Notes under the pieces: generated by a model
The model's database searches: none
Told to the model about the DNA's origin: nothing
The model's input: the letters and a program-made list of their open reading frames with translations, nothing else
Made by a program: the position numbers and the translations under genes
NCBI RefSeq assembly: GCF_004210295.1
Contig: NZ_SDAK01000001.1
Coordinates: 1,674,001 to 1,738,000, forward strand
DNA length: 64,000 nt
From: Lactococcus sp. S-13
GTDB lineage: Bacteria > Bacillota > Bacilli > Lactobacillales > Streptococcaceae
Reading direction: 5' to 3'
In this document: positions 42,835-52,139 of the stretch, piece by piece
Numbering within the stretch: the first letter of the stretch is position 1
Layout: each line of letters starts with the position of its first letter

Positions 42835-42877
42835 AGAGAAAATACTGACGGATTTATTTCCATCAGTATTTTTCTCT
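42835..42877. repeat. CTGACG palindromic repeat before the HAD gene end
   Basis: AGAGAAAATACTGACGG (42835-42851) and CCATCAGTATTTTTCTCT (42860-42877) form a near-perfect inverted repeat, adjoining the HAD phosphatase stop, where it can serve as terminator. Confidence 0.75.
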
Positions 42878-42878
42878 A

Positions 42879-43694
42879 TCAGTAATTTTTCTGTGTCAAA
42901 ATCTGTTCAATTTCAACTAATACAGCATCCTCGTCATTACTCAAGATGACTTTATCAGCAAGTGCCAAAATTTCAGGGGCAGCATTGCTGACAGCATAAG
43001 CAGATCCAGCATATTCAAACATTTCTAAATCGTTCATTTGATCACCAAACACCGCAAGATTTTCGGGTAACCAGTTAAAATGTGCGAGTAAATGGGCTAA
43101 ACCAGAGGCCTTAGAGATGCCATTAGGTACAATGTCAATACTTGTAAAACCAGTGGTTGTCGCGCGAACAAAATCAAGGCGGTCAGTAACCCACCGCTCA
43201 CAATCACGTACGTGTTCTTCTGGAAAATTTGTCGTAATTTTAAGCAATTTATCATCGATTTCTGCCAAATCATGAAAAAGCTGACAGTTTGGATAGTAAA
43301 GCTTAGCGTGTGCTAGATAATCTTCAGAAACTCCCACAGGATAATATGCTCCTTTGAGTCCAGAAATCAGATAATTTTTTTGTGGACTAAAGGGCATTTC
43401 TTGGAGGGCATCAATCAATTCTTGCATTTGAGCAACGCTCAAAGCTTTAGCGAAAAGAACTTCCCCTTTATAAGCAACCACTCCGCCATTTTCAGCCACA
43501 AAAGCCATATGCTCCTTGTACTGAGCAAATACCTCAGTCAAACCAAGTAAAGAGCGTCCAGAAGAAGCGGCAAAAAGAAGACCCTTCTCTTGAATCCGTG
43601 GAATAAGTTCTGCGAGTTTTTTGTGATTATAAGAATGGTCGTTACGTAAAAAAGTTCCGTCCATATCGGTTGCAAAAAGTTTTAAATCTTTCAT
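42879..43694 (-). CDS. Cof-type HAD phosphatase
   Basis: 271 residues. Motif I is FATDMDGTFLRNDHSYN near residue 8, motif II AASSGRSL, and motif III/IV AVFGDQMNDLEMFEYAG with the metal-binding Asp. The long C2 cap marks the Cof/YidA subfamily, cytosolic sugar-phosphate or flavin-nucleotide phosphatases; the substrate is unknown. AGGAG precedes the ATG. Confidence 0.9.
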   Translation of the reverse strand: MKDLKLFATDMDGTFLRNDHSYNHKKLAELIPRIQEKGLLFAASSGRSLLGLTEVFAQYKEHMAFVAENGGVVAYKGEVLFAKALSVAQMQELIDALQEMPFSPQKNYLISGLKGAYYPVGVSEDYLAHAKLYYPNCQLFHDLAEIDDKLLKITTNFPEEHVRDCERWVTDRLDFVRATTTGFTSIDIVPNGISKASGLAHLLAHFNWLPENLAVFGDQMNDLEMFEYAGSAYAVSNAAPEILALADKVILSNDEDAVLVEIEQILTQKNY

Positions 43695-43741
43695 CTTAAC
43701 TCCTAAAATTCATACTGACAGTGCATCGAACAATTAAAAAT

Positions 43742-43774
43742 AAGTTCTGTCAGTAAAAATTACTGACAGAACTT
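43742..43774 (-). terminator. Terminator after the ABC-F gene
   Basis: Perfect 15-bp stem AAGTTCTGTCAGTAA/TTACTGACAGAACTT with a 3-nt loop and T-rich tail on the - strand. Its TCAGTAA arms resemble the dispersed repeat. Confidence 0.85.
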
Positions 43775-43785
43775 CAATTTACCAA

Positions 43786-45423
43786 TTAGTCAGCCCAAAG
43801 TGCTTTGACTTTTTCTTGTACTTCGGCATTTTCCAAGAAATCATCATAAGTTTCACCGATACGGTCAATGACCCCAGATTTACCAAGAACAACGATGTGA
43901 TTAGCAATAGTATTGATAAACTCATGGTCATGTGAAGCAAAGAGAATAGAACCTTTGAAAGCTTTCAAGCCATCATTAAGGGCAGAAATAGACTCCAAGT
44001 CCAAGTGGTTAGTTGGATCATCAAGCACCAGCACATTAGCACGTTGAAGCATCATTTTAGAAAGCATCACGCGCACTTTTTCTCCTCCTGAAAGGACATT
44101 CACAGATTTCAGAGATTCTTCCCCTTTGAAGAGCATACGTCCGAGGAAACCACGAAGATAAGTATTGTCATCTTCTTCTTTAGTCAAGACAAATTGGCGA
44201 AGCCAATCAAGAATAGAGTCACTTGTGTCAAAGTCTTTCGTATTGTCTTTTGGCAAGTATGAGCGAGAAGTAGTTACGCCCCATTTGATATCGCCAGTCA
44301 CAGTCCAGTTGTCTTCAACGTCACCCATCAAGGCACGAATGACAGTTGTTTGTTGGATATCATTTTGACCAATAAAGACCGTTTTATCACCAGGTGCTAA
44401 AATAAATGAAATATTTTCAACGATAACTTCACCGTCAATAGCAACAGAAAGGTTTTCTACACGCAAAAGATCGTTTCCGATTTCACGTTCTTGTTCAAAA
44501 CCGACAAATGGATACTTACGTGATGAAGGAACAAATTCTTCAACCTCGATTTTATCCAGCATTTTTTTACGAGAGGTCGCTTGTTTTGATTTAGAAGCAT
44601 TAGCTGAGAAACGTGCGATAAATTCTTTCAATTCGGCAATCTTTTCTTCAGCTTTACGGTTAGCATCACCTTGTAAGCGAAGGGCAAGCTCAGAAGATTG
44701 TTTCCAGAAATCATAGTTCCCTGGGTAAAGTTTGATTTTACCGTAGTCAAGGTCAGCCATATAAGTACACACATTGTTGAGGAAGTGACGGTCATGGGAA
44801 ACAACGATAACGGTATTTTCAAAGTTAATCAAAAACTCTTCCAACCAAGCAATCGCTTGAATATCCAGTCCATTGGTCGGTTCGTCAAGAAGAAGAACAT
44901 CTGGTTTACCAAAGAGGGCTTTAGCAAGGAGGACTTTAACGTGTTCTCCAGAAGTTAGATTGGCCATGAGGTCAGCATGTTGCTCAGTTTTAATCCCTAA
45001 GTTTTGTAAAAGACGTGCGGCGTCAGATTCGGCTTCGTAACCACCCATTTCACCAAACTCAGCTTCAAGTTCAGCAGCTTTCATGAAGTCGTCGTCTGTT
45101 GCGTCAGGATTCATATAAATGGCATTTTTTTCTTGATTGATGGCAAAAAGCTTTTCATTTCCCATCATAACCACATCAAGTGGCGTTTGGTCTTCATAGT
45201 CATAATGATTCTGACGAAGAACAGACATCCGTTCGTTCGGGCCCATTGAAATGTGGCCGGTTGTTGGTTGAATTTCACCGTCCAAGATTTTCAAGAAAGT
45301 TGATTTACCAGCGCCATTGGCGCCAATCAAGCCGTAACAGTTTCCTGGGGTAAACTTGATGTTGACTTCGTCAAAAAGCTTGCGGTCAGAGAATTGTAAC
45401 GAAATATCAGATACTGTAAGCAT
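43786..45423 (-). CDS. ABC-F family ATPase (YkpA/YbiT type)
   Basis: 545 residues from ATG 45423 (AAAGGA upstream). Two ABC domains lie in one chain without membrane segments. The first has Walker A GLIGANGAGKSTFLKIL, signature LTSGEHVKVLLAKALF and Walker B LLLDEPTNGLD. The second has GQNDIQQTTVIR in place of a canonical Walker A, lacking the usual Lys, but keeps LSGGEKVRVMLSKMML and VLVLDDPTNHLDLES. ABC-F proteins of this kind act on the ribosome (translation factors or antibiotic protection). Monocistronic. Confidence 0.9.
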   Translation of the reverse strand: MLTVSDISLQFSDRKLFDEVNIKFTPGNCYGLIGANGAGKSTFLKILDGEIQPTTGHISMGPNERMSVLRQNHYDYEDQTPLDVVMMGNEKLFAINQEKNAIYMNPDATDDDFMKAAELEAEFGEMGGYEAESDAARLLQNLGIKTEQHADLMANLTSGEHVKVLLAKALFGKPDVLLLDEPTNGLDIQAIAWLEEFLINFENTVIVVSHDRHFLNNVCTYMADLDYGKIKLYPGNYDFWKQSSELALRLQGDANRKAEEKIAELKEFIARFSANASKSKQATSRKKMLDKIEVEEFVPSSRKYPFVGFEQEREIGNDLLRVENLSVAIDGEVIVENISFILAPGDKTVFIGQNDIQQTTVIRALMGDVEDNWTVTGDIKWGVTTSRSYLPKDNTKDFDTSDSILDWLRQFVLTKEEDDNTYLRGFLGRMLFKGEESLKSVNVLSGGEKVRVMLSKMMLQRANVLVLDDPTNHLDLESISALNDGLKAFKGSILFASHDHEFINTIANHIVVLGKSGVIDRIGETYDDFLENAEVQEKVKALWAD

Positions 45424-45699
45424 GTTTTTTCCTTTTTTAATGATGAGAAAGATTCTCAATTATTTTTTTGGCTAAAGCGTTCCGACGCTTTTGTACTCAA
45501 AACGAGCATTCTGCTCTTATTTTAGCATAAAAATTAGACTTTATAAAGTCTATATTTTTGGAAAGAGCTTTATCAAAGTAATTCGGAAAAAAGAAATGTA
45601 TTTAGTTTGAGTTTAGTGTGATTTTAGTAAGAATTAAGTGAGTAAATCTATAATATATTTATTCCAATAAAATTTTTCATAAAGTTTACTCCTAAACAA
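45424..45699. other. Spacer upstream of the ABC-F gene, no gene seen
   Basis: A TG-extended -10 TAAAAT on the - strand near 45528-45523 is a candidate promoter for the ABC-F gene. A hairpin AGACTTTATAAAGTCT lies at 45537-45552. The rest is AT-rich with no supported coding frame. Confidence 0.4.
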
Positions 45700-45732
45700 A
45701 AGCTGAGCGGCTGGTTACCGCTCAGTTTTTTT
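45700..45732 (-). terminator. Terminator after the sulfhydrylase gene
   Basis: CTGAGCGG/CCGCTCAG stem with a 7-nt loop and T-runs on both strands, just past the stop. Confidence 0.85.
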
Positions 45733-45742
45733 ATATTTTCAA

Positions 45743-47023
45743 TTAGATTTTAGCTAAAGCTTGCTCCAAATCCGCAATCAAATCTGTCACATCTTCAATA
45801 CCAACAGAAAGACGAATTGTTGCTTTACTGATTCCAGCGGCAGTCAGTTCTTCGTCGTTGAGTTGTTGGTGCGTGGTCGAAGCAGGGTGGATTGCCAGCG
45901 ATTTGGTGTCGCCGACATTAGCGAGTAGGGAGAAAATCTCCAGATTGTCAATGAAATCGCGCGCTTTTTGCTGATCTTTTTCTTTCAATTCAAAAGTGAA
46001 AATTGAGCCAGCGTCTTTAAAGTAATACTTGGCATAAAGCTTGTGATATTCATTGCTTTCTAGCAACGGATGATGAACCACACCAACTTTTGGATGTTCC
46101 GTCAAAAATTCCACGATTTTCTTCGTGTTGGCAATGTGGCGTTCTACACGAAGTGAGAGTGTTTCGAGTCCTTGCAAGAAGAGCCAAGAATGGAAAGGAG
46201 ATAGAGAAGCTCCAGTGTCACGCAGTAAAATTGCTCGAATACGAGTTACAAAAGCAACCTCCCCTAAGTCTGCAAATTTGATGCCATTGTAGCTTTCGTC
46301 TGGTTTGGTAAACTCTGGAAATTTTCCATTTGCCCAATTAAAATTACCGCCGTCAACGATGACTCCACCAATGGAAGTGCCATGTCCACCGATAAATTTA
46401 GTTGCCGAATGTACCACAACATTAGCTCCATGTTCAAAAGGTTTGAAAGTCACAGGAGTGGTGAAAGTTGCGTCAACAATGACAGGGATACCGTGTCTCT
46501 CAGCAATTTCACTGACGGCGTCGTAATCAATCACGTTATTGCCAGGGTTTCCTAAAGTTTCGTAATAAATGGCTTTGGTCTTTTCATCAATCGCGTCCTC
46601 AAAGTTTTGTGGGTCATCTGGATTGACGAATTTGGTCGCGATGCCGTATTTTGACAAAGTGCCAGAAAAAAGATGATAAGTTCCGCCATAAAGCGTGCTA
46701 GCTGCAACGATATTATCGCCCACTGTTGTAATGTTTAAAATGGCATAAGTAATAGCAGCTGAGCCAGACGCTACACCGAGTGCTGCGGTTCCACCTTCAA
46801 GTGCCGCAATTCGTGCTTCAAAAACATCGTTCGTTGGATTTCCAAGTCTGGAATAAATAGCACCTGGATCTTGTAGGGCAAAACGAGCTTCTGCATGATC
46901 AGAGTTGTTGAAAACAAAAGAAGTGGTTTGGTAAAGAGGAACGGCACGCGCTCCTGTAACTGGGTCAGGGGTTTGGCCAGCGTGGACTTGTAAAGTGTCA
47001 AATTTATAATTGTGTTCAGTCAT
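45743..47023 (-). CDS. cysD: O-acetylhomoserine sulfhydrylase (CysD/MetY type)
   Basis: 426 residues, Cys/Met-metabolism PLP family. [20 protein letters not shown] at the N-terminus, [21 protein letters not shown], and the PLP lysine in [18 protein letters not shown] near residue 207. The length (about 425, with the insertion absent from MetB) and the IYETLGNP block indicate MetY-type sulfhydrylation of O-acetylhomoserine with sulfide. The upstream leader carries a candidate CodY box and a short peptide frame. Confidence 0.93.
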   Translation of the reverse strand: MTEHNYKFDTLQVHAGQTPDPVTGARAVPLYQTTSFVFNNSDHAEARFALQDPGAIYSRLGNPTNDVFEARIAALEGGTAALGVASGSAAITYAILNITTVGDNIVAASTLYGGTYHLFSGTLSKYGIATKFVNPDDPQNFEDAIDEKTKAIYYETLGNPGNNVIDYDAVSEIAERHGIPVIVDATFTTPVTFKPFEHGANVVVHSATKFIGGHGTSIGGVIVDGGNFNWANGKFPEFTKPDESYNGIKFADLGEVAFVTRIRAILLRDTGASLSPFHSWLFLQGLETLSLRVERHIANTKKIVEFLTEHPKVGVVHHPLLESNEYHKLYAKYYFKDAGSIFTFELKEKDQQKARDFIDNLEIFSLLANVGDTKSLAIHPASTTHQQLNDEELTAAGISKATIRLSVGIEDVTDLIADLEQALAKI

Positions 47024-47082
47024 ATTTTTCTCCTATTTTATATTGAAAGATTTACAGGGTAGGGTTTAAAAATAGTTGTGAA

Positions 47083-47121
47083 TCACATTCGCAGATTATT
47101 CGTAAGCATTTCTCGGATCAT
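47083..47121 (-). CDS. Candidate 12-residue leader peptide MIREMLTNNLRM
   Basis: ATG at 47121 is preceded at ideal spacing by AAAGGAGAG, a stronger binding site than most genes here. The frame is MIREMLTNNLRM then TGA, with three Met codons in twelve. It ends 60 bp before the sulfhydrylase ATG and begins about 25 nt after a -10 candidate (TATAAT at 47160-47155 or 47154-47149). A translated leader that senses methionine supply is possible. No terminator hairpin is evident, so the mechanism is open. Confidence 0.35.
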   Translation of the reverse strand: MIREMLTNNLRM

Positions 47122-47161
47122 AACACTCTCCTTTAGGATATAAAGCTTATTATAATTATAG

Positions 47162-47176
47162 TTTTTTCAGAAAATT
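47162..47176. promoter_or_regulatory. Candidate CodY box upstream of cysD
   Basis: TTTTTTCAGAAAATT matches 13 of 15 positions of the CodY consensus AATTTTCWGAAAATT and lies just upstream of the -10 candidates, where binding would repress. Confidence 0.5.
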
Positions 47177-47264
47177 CTGGTTATAATATTTTTTAATAAA
47201 GAGAATAGAACTTTTTTATAGAGCGGGTTTGAAAGTAAATAAAAAAACAGTTTTATTACTGTTT

Positions 47265-48101
47265 TTATTTTTTATTTTGTCTTTCAAAATAGCGCATAGC
47301 AGCGAGAATGGCTCTACGGAAAACTTGAGGATGCTTGCGTGCAACATTGACCATGAACTTGTCACTAAATGAATGAAGGTAACGTAAGCTTGGTTTAATT
47401 TCAGTAGCTGCCTTATAAAAAACTTCGGCTAAATCAGAAGCTTTAGCGCTACTTTTCATGAAACGCTCAAGACCAGACGATACCGAATCAACAAGAGGTT
47501 GATAAGGAGAATGTTCACTCAGATTAGCTTTGGAATTGTTTAGGGCAATTGCTCCCCAACTTGACTGTGTACCTCCAGGCTGGACGCAGACAGAGCGGAT
47601 GCCAAACTGAGAAACTTCAAGATCGAGAACATCACTCCATTGTTGAATTGCAGCTTTCGTGGCATGGTAATAAGCTCCGAGAGGCATATAGCCGTCTCCA
47701 CCAATTGAAGAGATATTAACAATACGCCCATAGTTTTGTGCACGCATGGTAGGTAAAATGAGCTGTGTCAGCTCCACTGCACCAAAAAAGTTAGTTTCAA
47801 ATTGCTTGCGAATTTTGTCCATTGAAATTTCTTCAGCAGGACCATATTCTCCATATCCTGCATTGTTGATAAGGACGTCAATATGACCAGCTTGTGTTAA
47901 GATTTGTTGAACAAAATCTTGATTTGAAGCTGAGTCAGTCACATCAAGTTTTACAGCGATAATTTTATCTTCGTCTTGAGGGATTTTTTCTACACGACGC
48001 GCGCCAGCATAAACTTTCCATCCCCGTTTCGCAAAAAGGAGCGCAGCTTCTAACCCCATTCCATTTGAAGCGCCAGTGATGGCAACAATTTTTTCTGTCA
48101 T
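47265..48101 (-). CDS. Short-chain dehydrogenase/reductase
   Basis: 278 residues from ATG 48101, which has AAAGGAAA upstream. Classical SDR motifs: VAITGASNGMGLEAALLFAKRG for NAD(P) binding, INNAGYGEYGPAEE, the catalytic Ser in VNISSIGG, and YYHATKAAIQQW (Tyr-x-x-x-Lys). The Arg pair after the second strand (AGARRVEKI) favours NADPH. The substrate is unknown. Confidence 0.9.
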   Translation of the reverse strand: MTEKIVAITGASNGMGLEAALLFAKRGWKVYAGARRVEKIPQDEDKIIAVKLDVTDSASNQDFVQQILTQAGHIDVLINNAGYGEYGPAEEISMDKIRKQFETNFFGAVELTQLILPTMRAQNYGRIVNISSIGGDGYMPLGAYYHATKAAIQQWSDVLDLEVSQFGIRSVCVQPGGTQSSWGAIALNNSKANLSEHSPYQPLVDSVSSGLERFMKSSAKASDLAEVFYKAATEIKPSLRYLHSFSDKFMVNVARKHPQVFRRAILAAMRYFERQNKK

Positions 48102-48367
48102 GTTTTGATTTCCTTTCAAAAACTGAAATTTTTAATGAAATAAATGGTGTATTTTTAAAGTAATTATACCACTTCACTGAGATAAATAGTAATAGAATTA
48201 CTAGTATATGTTATCCTTCTAAATAGAAACTTAAACCAAAAATCAATTTTGGAAGGCGGGCTTATAGATTTAATGAGAAAACAGTATTCTTTAGAATAAA
48301 TTATTGGTCGTTTAATTGGAATTCATTTTAGAAATAACGTAAAATAGAATTAAGGAGGACGCTTACA
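48102..48367. other. Spacer between the SDR and Usp genes
   Basis: Divergent 266-bp AT-rich gap with no supported gene. It must hold the promoters of both flanking genes; AAAATAGAAT near 48343 is a weak -10 for the Usp gene, and ATTATA at about 48164 is a -10 candidate for the SDR on the - strand. Confidence 0.35.
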
Positions 48368-48835
48368 ATGATGGAAAATTACAAAAAAATTTTAGTGGCT
48401 ATTGATGGTTCAGAACAAGCTGAGGAGGCCGTACATGAGGCAGTTGCGATTTGTAAATTGAGCAAAGCTCAATTGTTTGTTTTACACGCGACTGATAAAG
48501 TGAATTTATATGCAGCGGCAACTCCCATGCCTACTGTTCCAGCTCCGGCTTTACCCATTGCTCCAAATCTTTCTGCTGTTGATGAGAGCATTGAACAAGA
48601 AACTCAGGATATTATGAACAGAGCTACAGCTTTAATCGGCCCACAAGTCAATTTTGAAACAGTCAAAGTAGAGGGCTCACCACAAAAAGAGATTGTTGAT
48701 TTCGCTAAAGATCATGAGATCGATCTGATTGTTATGGGATCCTCAGGTAAGGGTGCACTTGATCGAATGTTGCTCGGATCAACTGCTGTTTATGTGGTAA
48801 AACACGCGCCTTGCAATGTGATGATTATTAAATGA
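48368..48835 (+). CDS. Universal stress protein UspA family
   Basis: 155 residues, a single Usp domain. YKKILVAIDGSEQAEEAVHEA opens the fold and the ATP-binding signature GSSGKGALDRMLLGSTAVYVVKHAPCNVMII closes it (G-2x-G-9x-G-S). AAGGAGG precedes the ATGATG start. Monocistronic. Confidence 0.93.
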   Translation: MMENYKKILVAIDGSEQAEEAVHEAVAICKLSKAQLFVLHATDKVNLYAAATPMPTVPAPALPIAPNLSAVDESIEQETQDIMNRATALIGPQVNFETVKVEGSPQKEIVDFAKDHEIDLIVMGSSGKGALDRMLLGSTAVYVVKHAPCNVMIIK

Positions 48836-48962
48836 GAAGTTTAAATTAGTGAACTCAAGTGCTTTTAGTTCTTGTGTTAATATTTTGTTAGTAAATTCAT
48901 GCTTTAGACTGCTTGTCTAAGGCTTTTTTGAATACAGACGGTAAGCGCTTCTTGATTAAATT

Positions 48963-48991
48963 AAAAAGGATAATACATGATTATCCTTTTT
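48963..48991. terminator. Bidirectional terminator between Usp and MFS genes
   Basis: AAAAAGGATAA/TTATCCTTTTT stem with a 7-nt loop, overlapping the MFS stop codon, between convergent genes. Confidence 0.85.
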
Positions 48992-50168
48992 AAACAATTT
49001 TTTCAAAGCGTTCGATATAAATTAGGGCAAGTGTCATAATAATGGTCAAAATCAGTAAAAGAATATTTTCGGGTAACCAAGAGTTGAACAAATCATGAGC
49101 ATAACCAAAGCCAATTGGACCAACGGCAGCAAGGAAATAACCTCCCGTTTGTACCATGCCTGATAATTTAGCCGTTTGCTGGGGAGATGAGGACTTCAAC
49201 GAGAAAGTAGTCATCAGATAAGGAAAAAGTGCTCCAACGGTCAATCCCACAAAGGCGTTAATAAGTAACCAATAGAAAAAGTTTTCTGTTGGAAAGAGGA
49301 GTAAGATCAGTGCTAAAATTCCCAGAGTACTGATTCCGCCCATGAGCCATTGTCTTTGTTTGCTGTTAAGGCGAGTTAGAGAAATAGGCAGAAATAGAGC
49401 AAAGGGCATCCCGATTAAGGTGTAAACTCCAGCTAGTAAACCTGTCAACTCAGGAGAAACTCCAGCGTCTTGGGCCATTGTCGGAAACCAAGTGACACCA
49501 GTGTAAAATAAGAAAGATTGTAAACCGCCGAAAACTAGTAAGACCCAAGCCAATTTATTTTTCCATAAATTGACAGAAGTTGTGGTTTGATTTTTTTCTT
49601 TGAGCTGTAATTTATGATTGTTTTTATTGTTGGGTAACCAGAAAATGAGTGTGACAACTAATAAAGCGGTCAAAACTAAAATCAAGGTTCGCCAAGATGA
49701 AACCATAACGATAGGGACAGCAATGACTGAAAAAATTGCCATAGAAATTGTCATCGCAGTAGTATAAAATGTTGTGTAGCGACCAATTTGCCCGGGTTTA
49801 TTAACCAATATTAGAGCTGGTAAGAGCACATTGAGCATGGCAATGGCTGCACCAATCAAAAAAGTACCCAAATAGAGCAAAGGAAGATTAAAAATTCTCA
49901 CCGCTGAGCCAACAATCATCAAGAAAATAACAGCAGTAAATAGGCGTTCAATCCCTGTGTGCTGAGCGAGCTTGGGAGCTAGAGATGAAAAAATCGCAAA
50001 CATCAAGAGTGGGATGGTTGTTAAGAGACCTAGTGAACTGACTGGGACATCAAGAGATTTAGCGATATCCGAGAGCACGGGAGTCAAGGTAGTAAATGGA
50101 ACGCGCAGAATAACACCTAAAAAGGCAATTCCGCCGATCAGCGAAAGTGAAGATTTTGAATTTTGCAT
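48990..50168 (-). CDS. MFS transporter, CynX/NimT (cyanate/2-nitroimidazole) family
   Basis: 392 residues, about 12 hydrophobic segments. The N-terminus (GIAFLGVILRVPFTTLTPVLSDIAKSL followed by SSLGLLTTIPLLMFAIFSSLAPKLA) is typical of CynX-like carriers. The substrate is not predictable. A -10 TATAAT lies at 50208-50203 on the - strand. The integrated element begins just upstream of this promoter. Confidence 0.85.
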   Translation of the reverse strand: MQNSKSSLSLIGGIAFLGVILRVPFTTLTPVLSDIAKSLDVPVSSLGLLTTIPLLMFAIFSSLAPKLAQHTGIERLFTAVIFLMIVGSAVRIFNLPLLYLGTFLIGAAIAMLNVLLPALILVNKPGQIGRYTTFYTTAMTISMAIFSVIAVPIVMVSSWRTLILVLTALLVVTLIFWLPNNKNNHKLQLKEKNQTTTSVNLWKNKLAWVLLVFGGLQSFLFYTGVTWFPTMAQDAGVSPELTGLLAGVYTLIGMPFALFLPISLTRLNSKQRQWLMGGISTLGILALILLLFPTENFFYWLLINAFVGLTVGALFPYLMTTFSLKSSSPQQTAKLSGMVQTGGYFLAAVGPIGFGYAHDLFNSWLPENILLLILTIIMTLALIYIERFEKIV

Positions 50169-50263
50169 GGAGGGTAACTTTCTATTATTACATCGTTTTT
50201 TTATTATACCATAGTCACTTATAAAAATAACAAGAAGTCCACCGCTCTCAGTTATGAGAAGAA

Positions 50264-50295
50264 ATAAAAAAATTGCAGTCCGAAGGACTGCAATT
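50264..50295 (-). terminator. Integrase-operon terminator
   Basis: On the - strand AATTGCAGTCC-TTC-GGACTGCAATT, a perfect 11-bp stem closed by a C(UUCG)G-type tetraloop, followed by TTTTTTTATTTC. It marks the left end of the integrated element's transcript. The 140 bp between it and the integrase stop holds no gene and probably contains the attachment site. Confidence 0.85.
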
Positions 50296-50435
50296 CCATA
50301 TGTTTTAAACCTTATTTAACTTCTTTAAAGATGAAGTATATTTAATTTTAGCCGTTCTAGATAGTGATTTTACAAGGGTTTGAGAGATTTGTTTTTTATA
50401 AATTAGAGAGAGGTAGAGAAAAAGGTAGAGAGTCT

Positions 50436-51704
50436 TTATAGAAGTTTCAAAGATGAAATTTTATCAAGATAAATATTGACAGCTTCAACTTTCTTTTTTG
50501 GAGCAAGTTCTGCATAGATATCCATTGTAGTTGAGATAGATTTATGCCCCATTCTGACCTGTAATTCTTTCCAGTTTGCACCAGCATTAAGTAAAATTGA
50601 TGCATGGGTGTGACGGAAAAGATGAAAACCGTAATTTGGGAGGTTGATACTTTCTAACCGTTTTTTCAGCGTAGCTCTTTCGTTTCTGTCGCACATATAG
50701 TTACCATAAATAGTTGGGAAAATTAAAGATGATTGAGGTAGCCTATGTTTTATAAAGTAGCTGTTCATTTCCTTATGAAAGGCCTTAAGTCGAAGTAAGC
50801 TGTTTAAAGGAACAGATACACGTCGGAAACCAGAGTCAGTTTTGGTGCTCAACTTACATGTAATGCCCCCTTTAATGTGAAGTTTTTTATTTCCGTTTTT
50901 CCATACAAGAGTCTTATTTACGGTTATCTCAGAGCTTTCAAGATCTAGGTCAGAGATAGTTAGAGCTAATAGTTCATTTATTCTTAAGCCAGAGCAGAGT
51001 AAAGTATCGCAAATAATTTTAAAGCGCCGATTGCCTCTAGTATTGGGTAATGATTCCAAAAAATTAAGCCACTTTGTTAAATCTTCATCATGTAGCACCA
51101 TAACACGTTTACTATTTGATTTTGGTTTTGGAGGGATTTTTATTGACTGTACTGGATTTGTTTTTAACCCAAAATGAGTTGTTCCAAAATCAAAAATATC
51201 ACTTAATTTGTGAATAATAGCACCAAAATCTTTTGTTTTTCCTTTGACAGAACGCTTTTTTCCTGTTTCTAAAGCCCCTTGAGCATTTATAGCTAGTTGA
51301 TTAGCCCAAGCTTGAATCTCAGAAGATGAAATTTTATCAGGCTTGTATTTTCCGAATTGAGGGATAATATAAGTGTCTAAATATCCTCTTACTCGATTTA
51401 AGGTGTTTTCAGAACTAACCCAGTTTTTAAAACTATTAAACCAAAGTTCGGATAACTCTTCAAAATTTTTGACTTGAATCTTTTCTTTTTTTGTTGAGTC
51501 ATTTTTTTCGAAGTTTAATTTGGCTTGTATCAGATTTCTATCAAGGGCTTTAAGGGTTCGAGCCGTAATTGTAGTCGTAACTTGTTTTCCTGTCTTGATA
51601 TCTAAGCCAAGATAAGCTCCTTTTAAAGAGTAGGAAATCTCACCGTTAGTTTTAGTTTTCTTGATTACTTTTTTGTTGTTATGAGTAATTTTTTCTATTT
51701 TCAT
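50436..51704 (-). CDS. Tyrosine site-specific integrase
   Basis: 422 residues. The N-terminus has an AP2-like arm-binding domain (GEISYSLKGAYLGLDIKTGK) and SAM-like core-binding domain (ELSELWFNSFKNWVSSENTL). The catalytic domain shows the first Arg in LLCSGLRINELLALT, HLFRHTHASILL (His-x-x-Arg), and the nucleophile Tyr in STTMDIYAEL near the C-terminus. It is Tn916/phage-type and should recombine the element at its att site. Last gene of the - strand element operon. Confidence 0.95.
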   Translation of the reverse strand: MKIEKITHNNKKVIKKTKTNGEISYSLKGAYLGLDIKTGKQVTTTITARTLKALDRNLIQAKLNFEKNDSTKKEKIQVKNFEELSELWFNSFKNWVSSENTLNRVRGYLDTYIIPQFGKYKPDKISSSEIQAWANQLAINAQGALETGKKRSVKGKTKDFGAIIHKLSDIFDFGTTHFGLKTNPVQSIKIPPKPKSNSKRVMVLHDEDLTKWLNFLESLPNTRGNRRFKIICDTLLCSGLRINELLALTISDLDLESSEITVNKTLVWKNGNKKLHIKGGITCKLSTKTDSGFRRVSVPLNSLLRLKAFHKEMNSYFIKHRLPQSSLIFPTIYGNYMCDRNERATLKKRLESINLPNYGFHLFRHTHASILLNAGANWKELQVRMGHKSISTTMDIYAELAPKKKVEAVNIYLDKISSLKLL

Positions 51705-51800
51705 TATTGCCTGCTTTCGATTTTGGGTAATTACGAAATTGGCTAAAAAAAGGCTTTCTCTCTTCTTTGAGATAAGCCAATTTTACCATATTTTTGTAGG

Positions 51801-52073
51801 TTAGTGCGCTAAGAATTTTAATACATCATCTAGAAGGTAAAAAACCGAACGTGTGCCCTCGATAGGAGGTTCTAAACGTTTCAAACCGCTATTTTCCCAT
51901 GCTCTAAGCGTGTTAGGAGAAATGTCTAGCTGTTTAAGTAGTTCTTTTTGAGTGAGTAATTCTGATGATACTCTTTTATTATTCTTTTCTTGAATAAGTG
52001 TAATGAGTAAGTTTAGGAGTCTTTCGATATTTTGAATTGAGAGATCAGTGTTTGGAATCTCAGTTTGTATCAT
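51801..52073 (-). CDS. Small MerR/excisionase-like helix-turn-helix protein
   Basis: 90 residues. LLTQKELLKQLDISPNTLRAWENSGLKRLEPPIEGTRSVFYLLDDVLKFL is a winged HTH of the excisionase/MerR kind. Position between rep and int fits a recombination directionality factor. A hydrophilic N-terminal 40 residues precede the HTH. Confidence 0.75.
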   Translation of the reverse strand: MIQTEIPNTDLSIQNIERLLNLLITLIQEKNNKRVSSELLTQKELLKQLDISPNTLRAWENSGLKRLEPPIEGTRSVFYLLDDVLKFLAH

Positions 52074-52139
52074 GAGTTTTTCGCCTTTCTGTAAATTTTA
52101 TGTTACGTTGGTTTTGAAATTTTTTTTAAGTCGTTTTGT

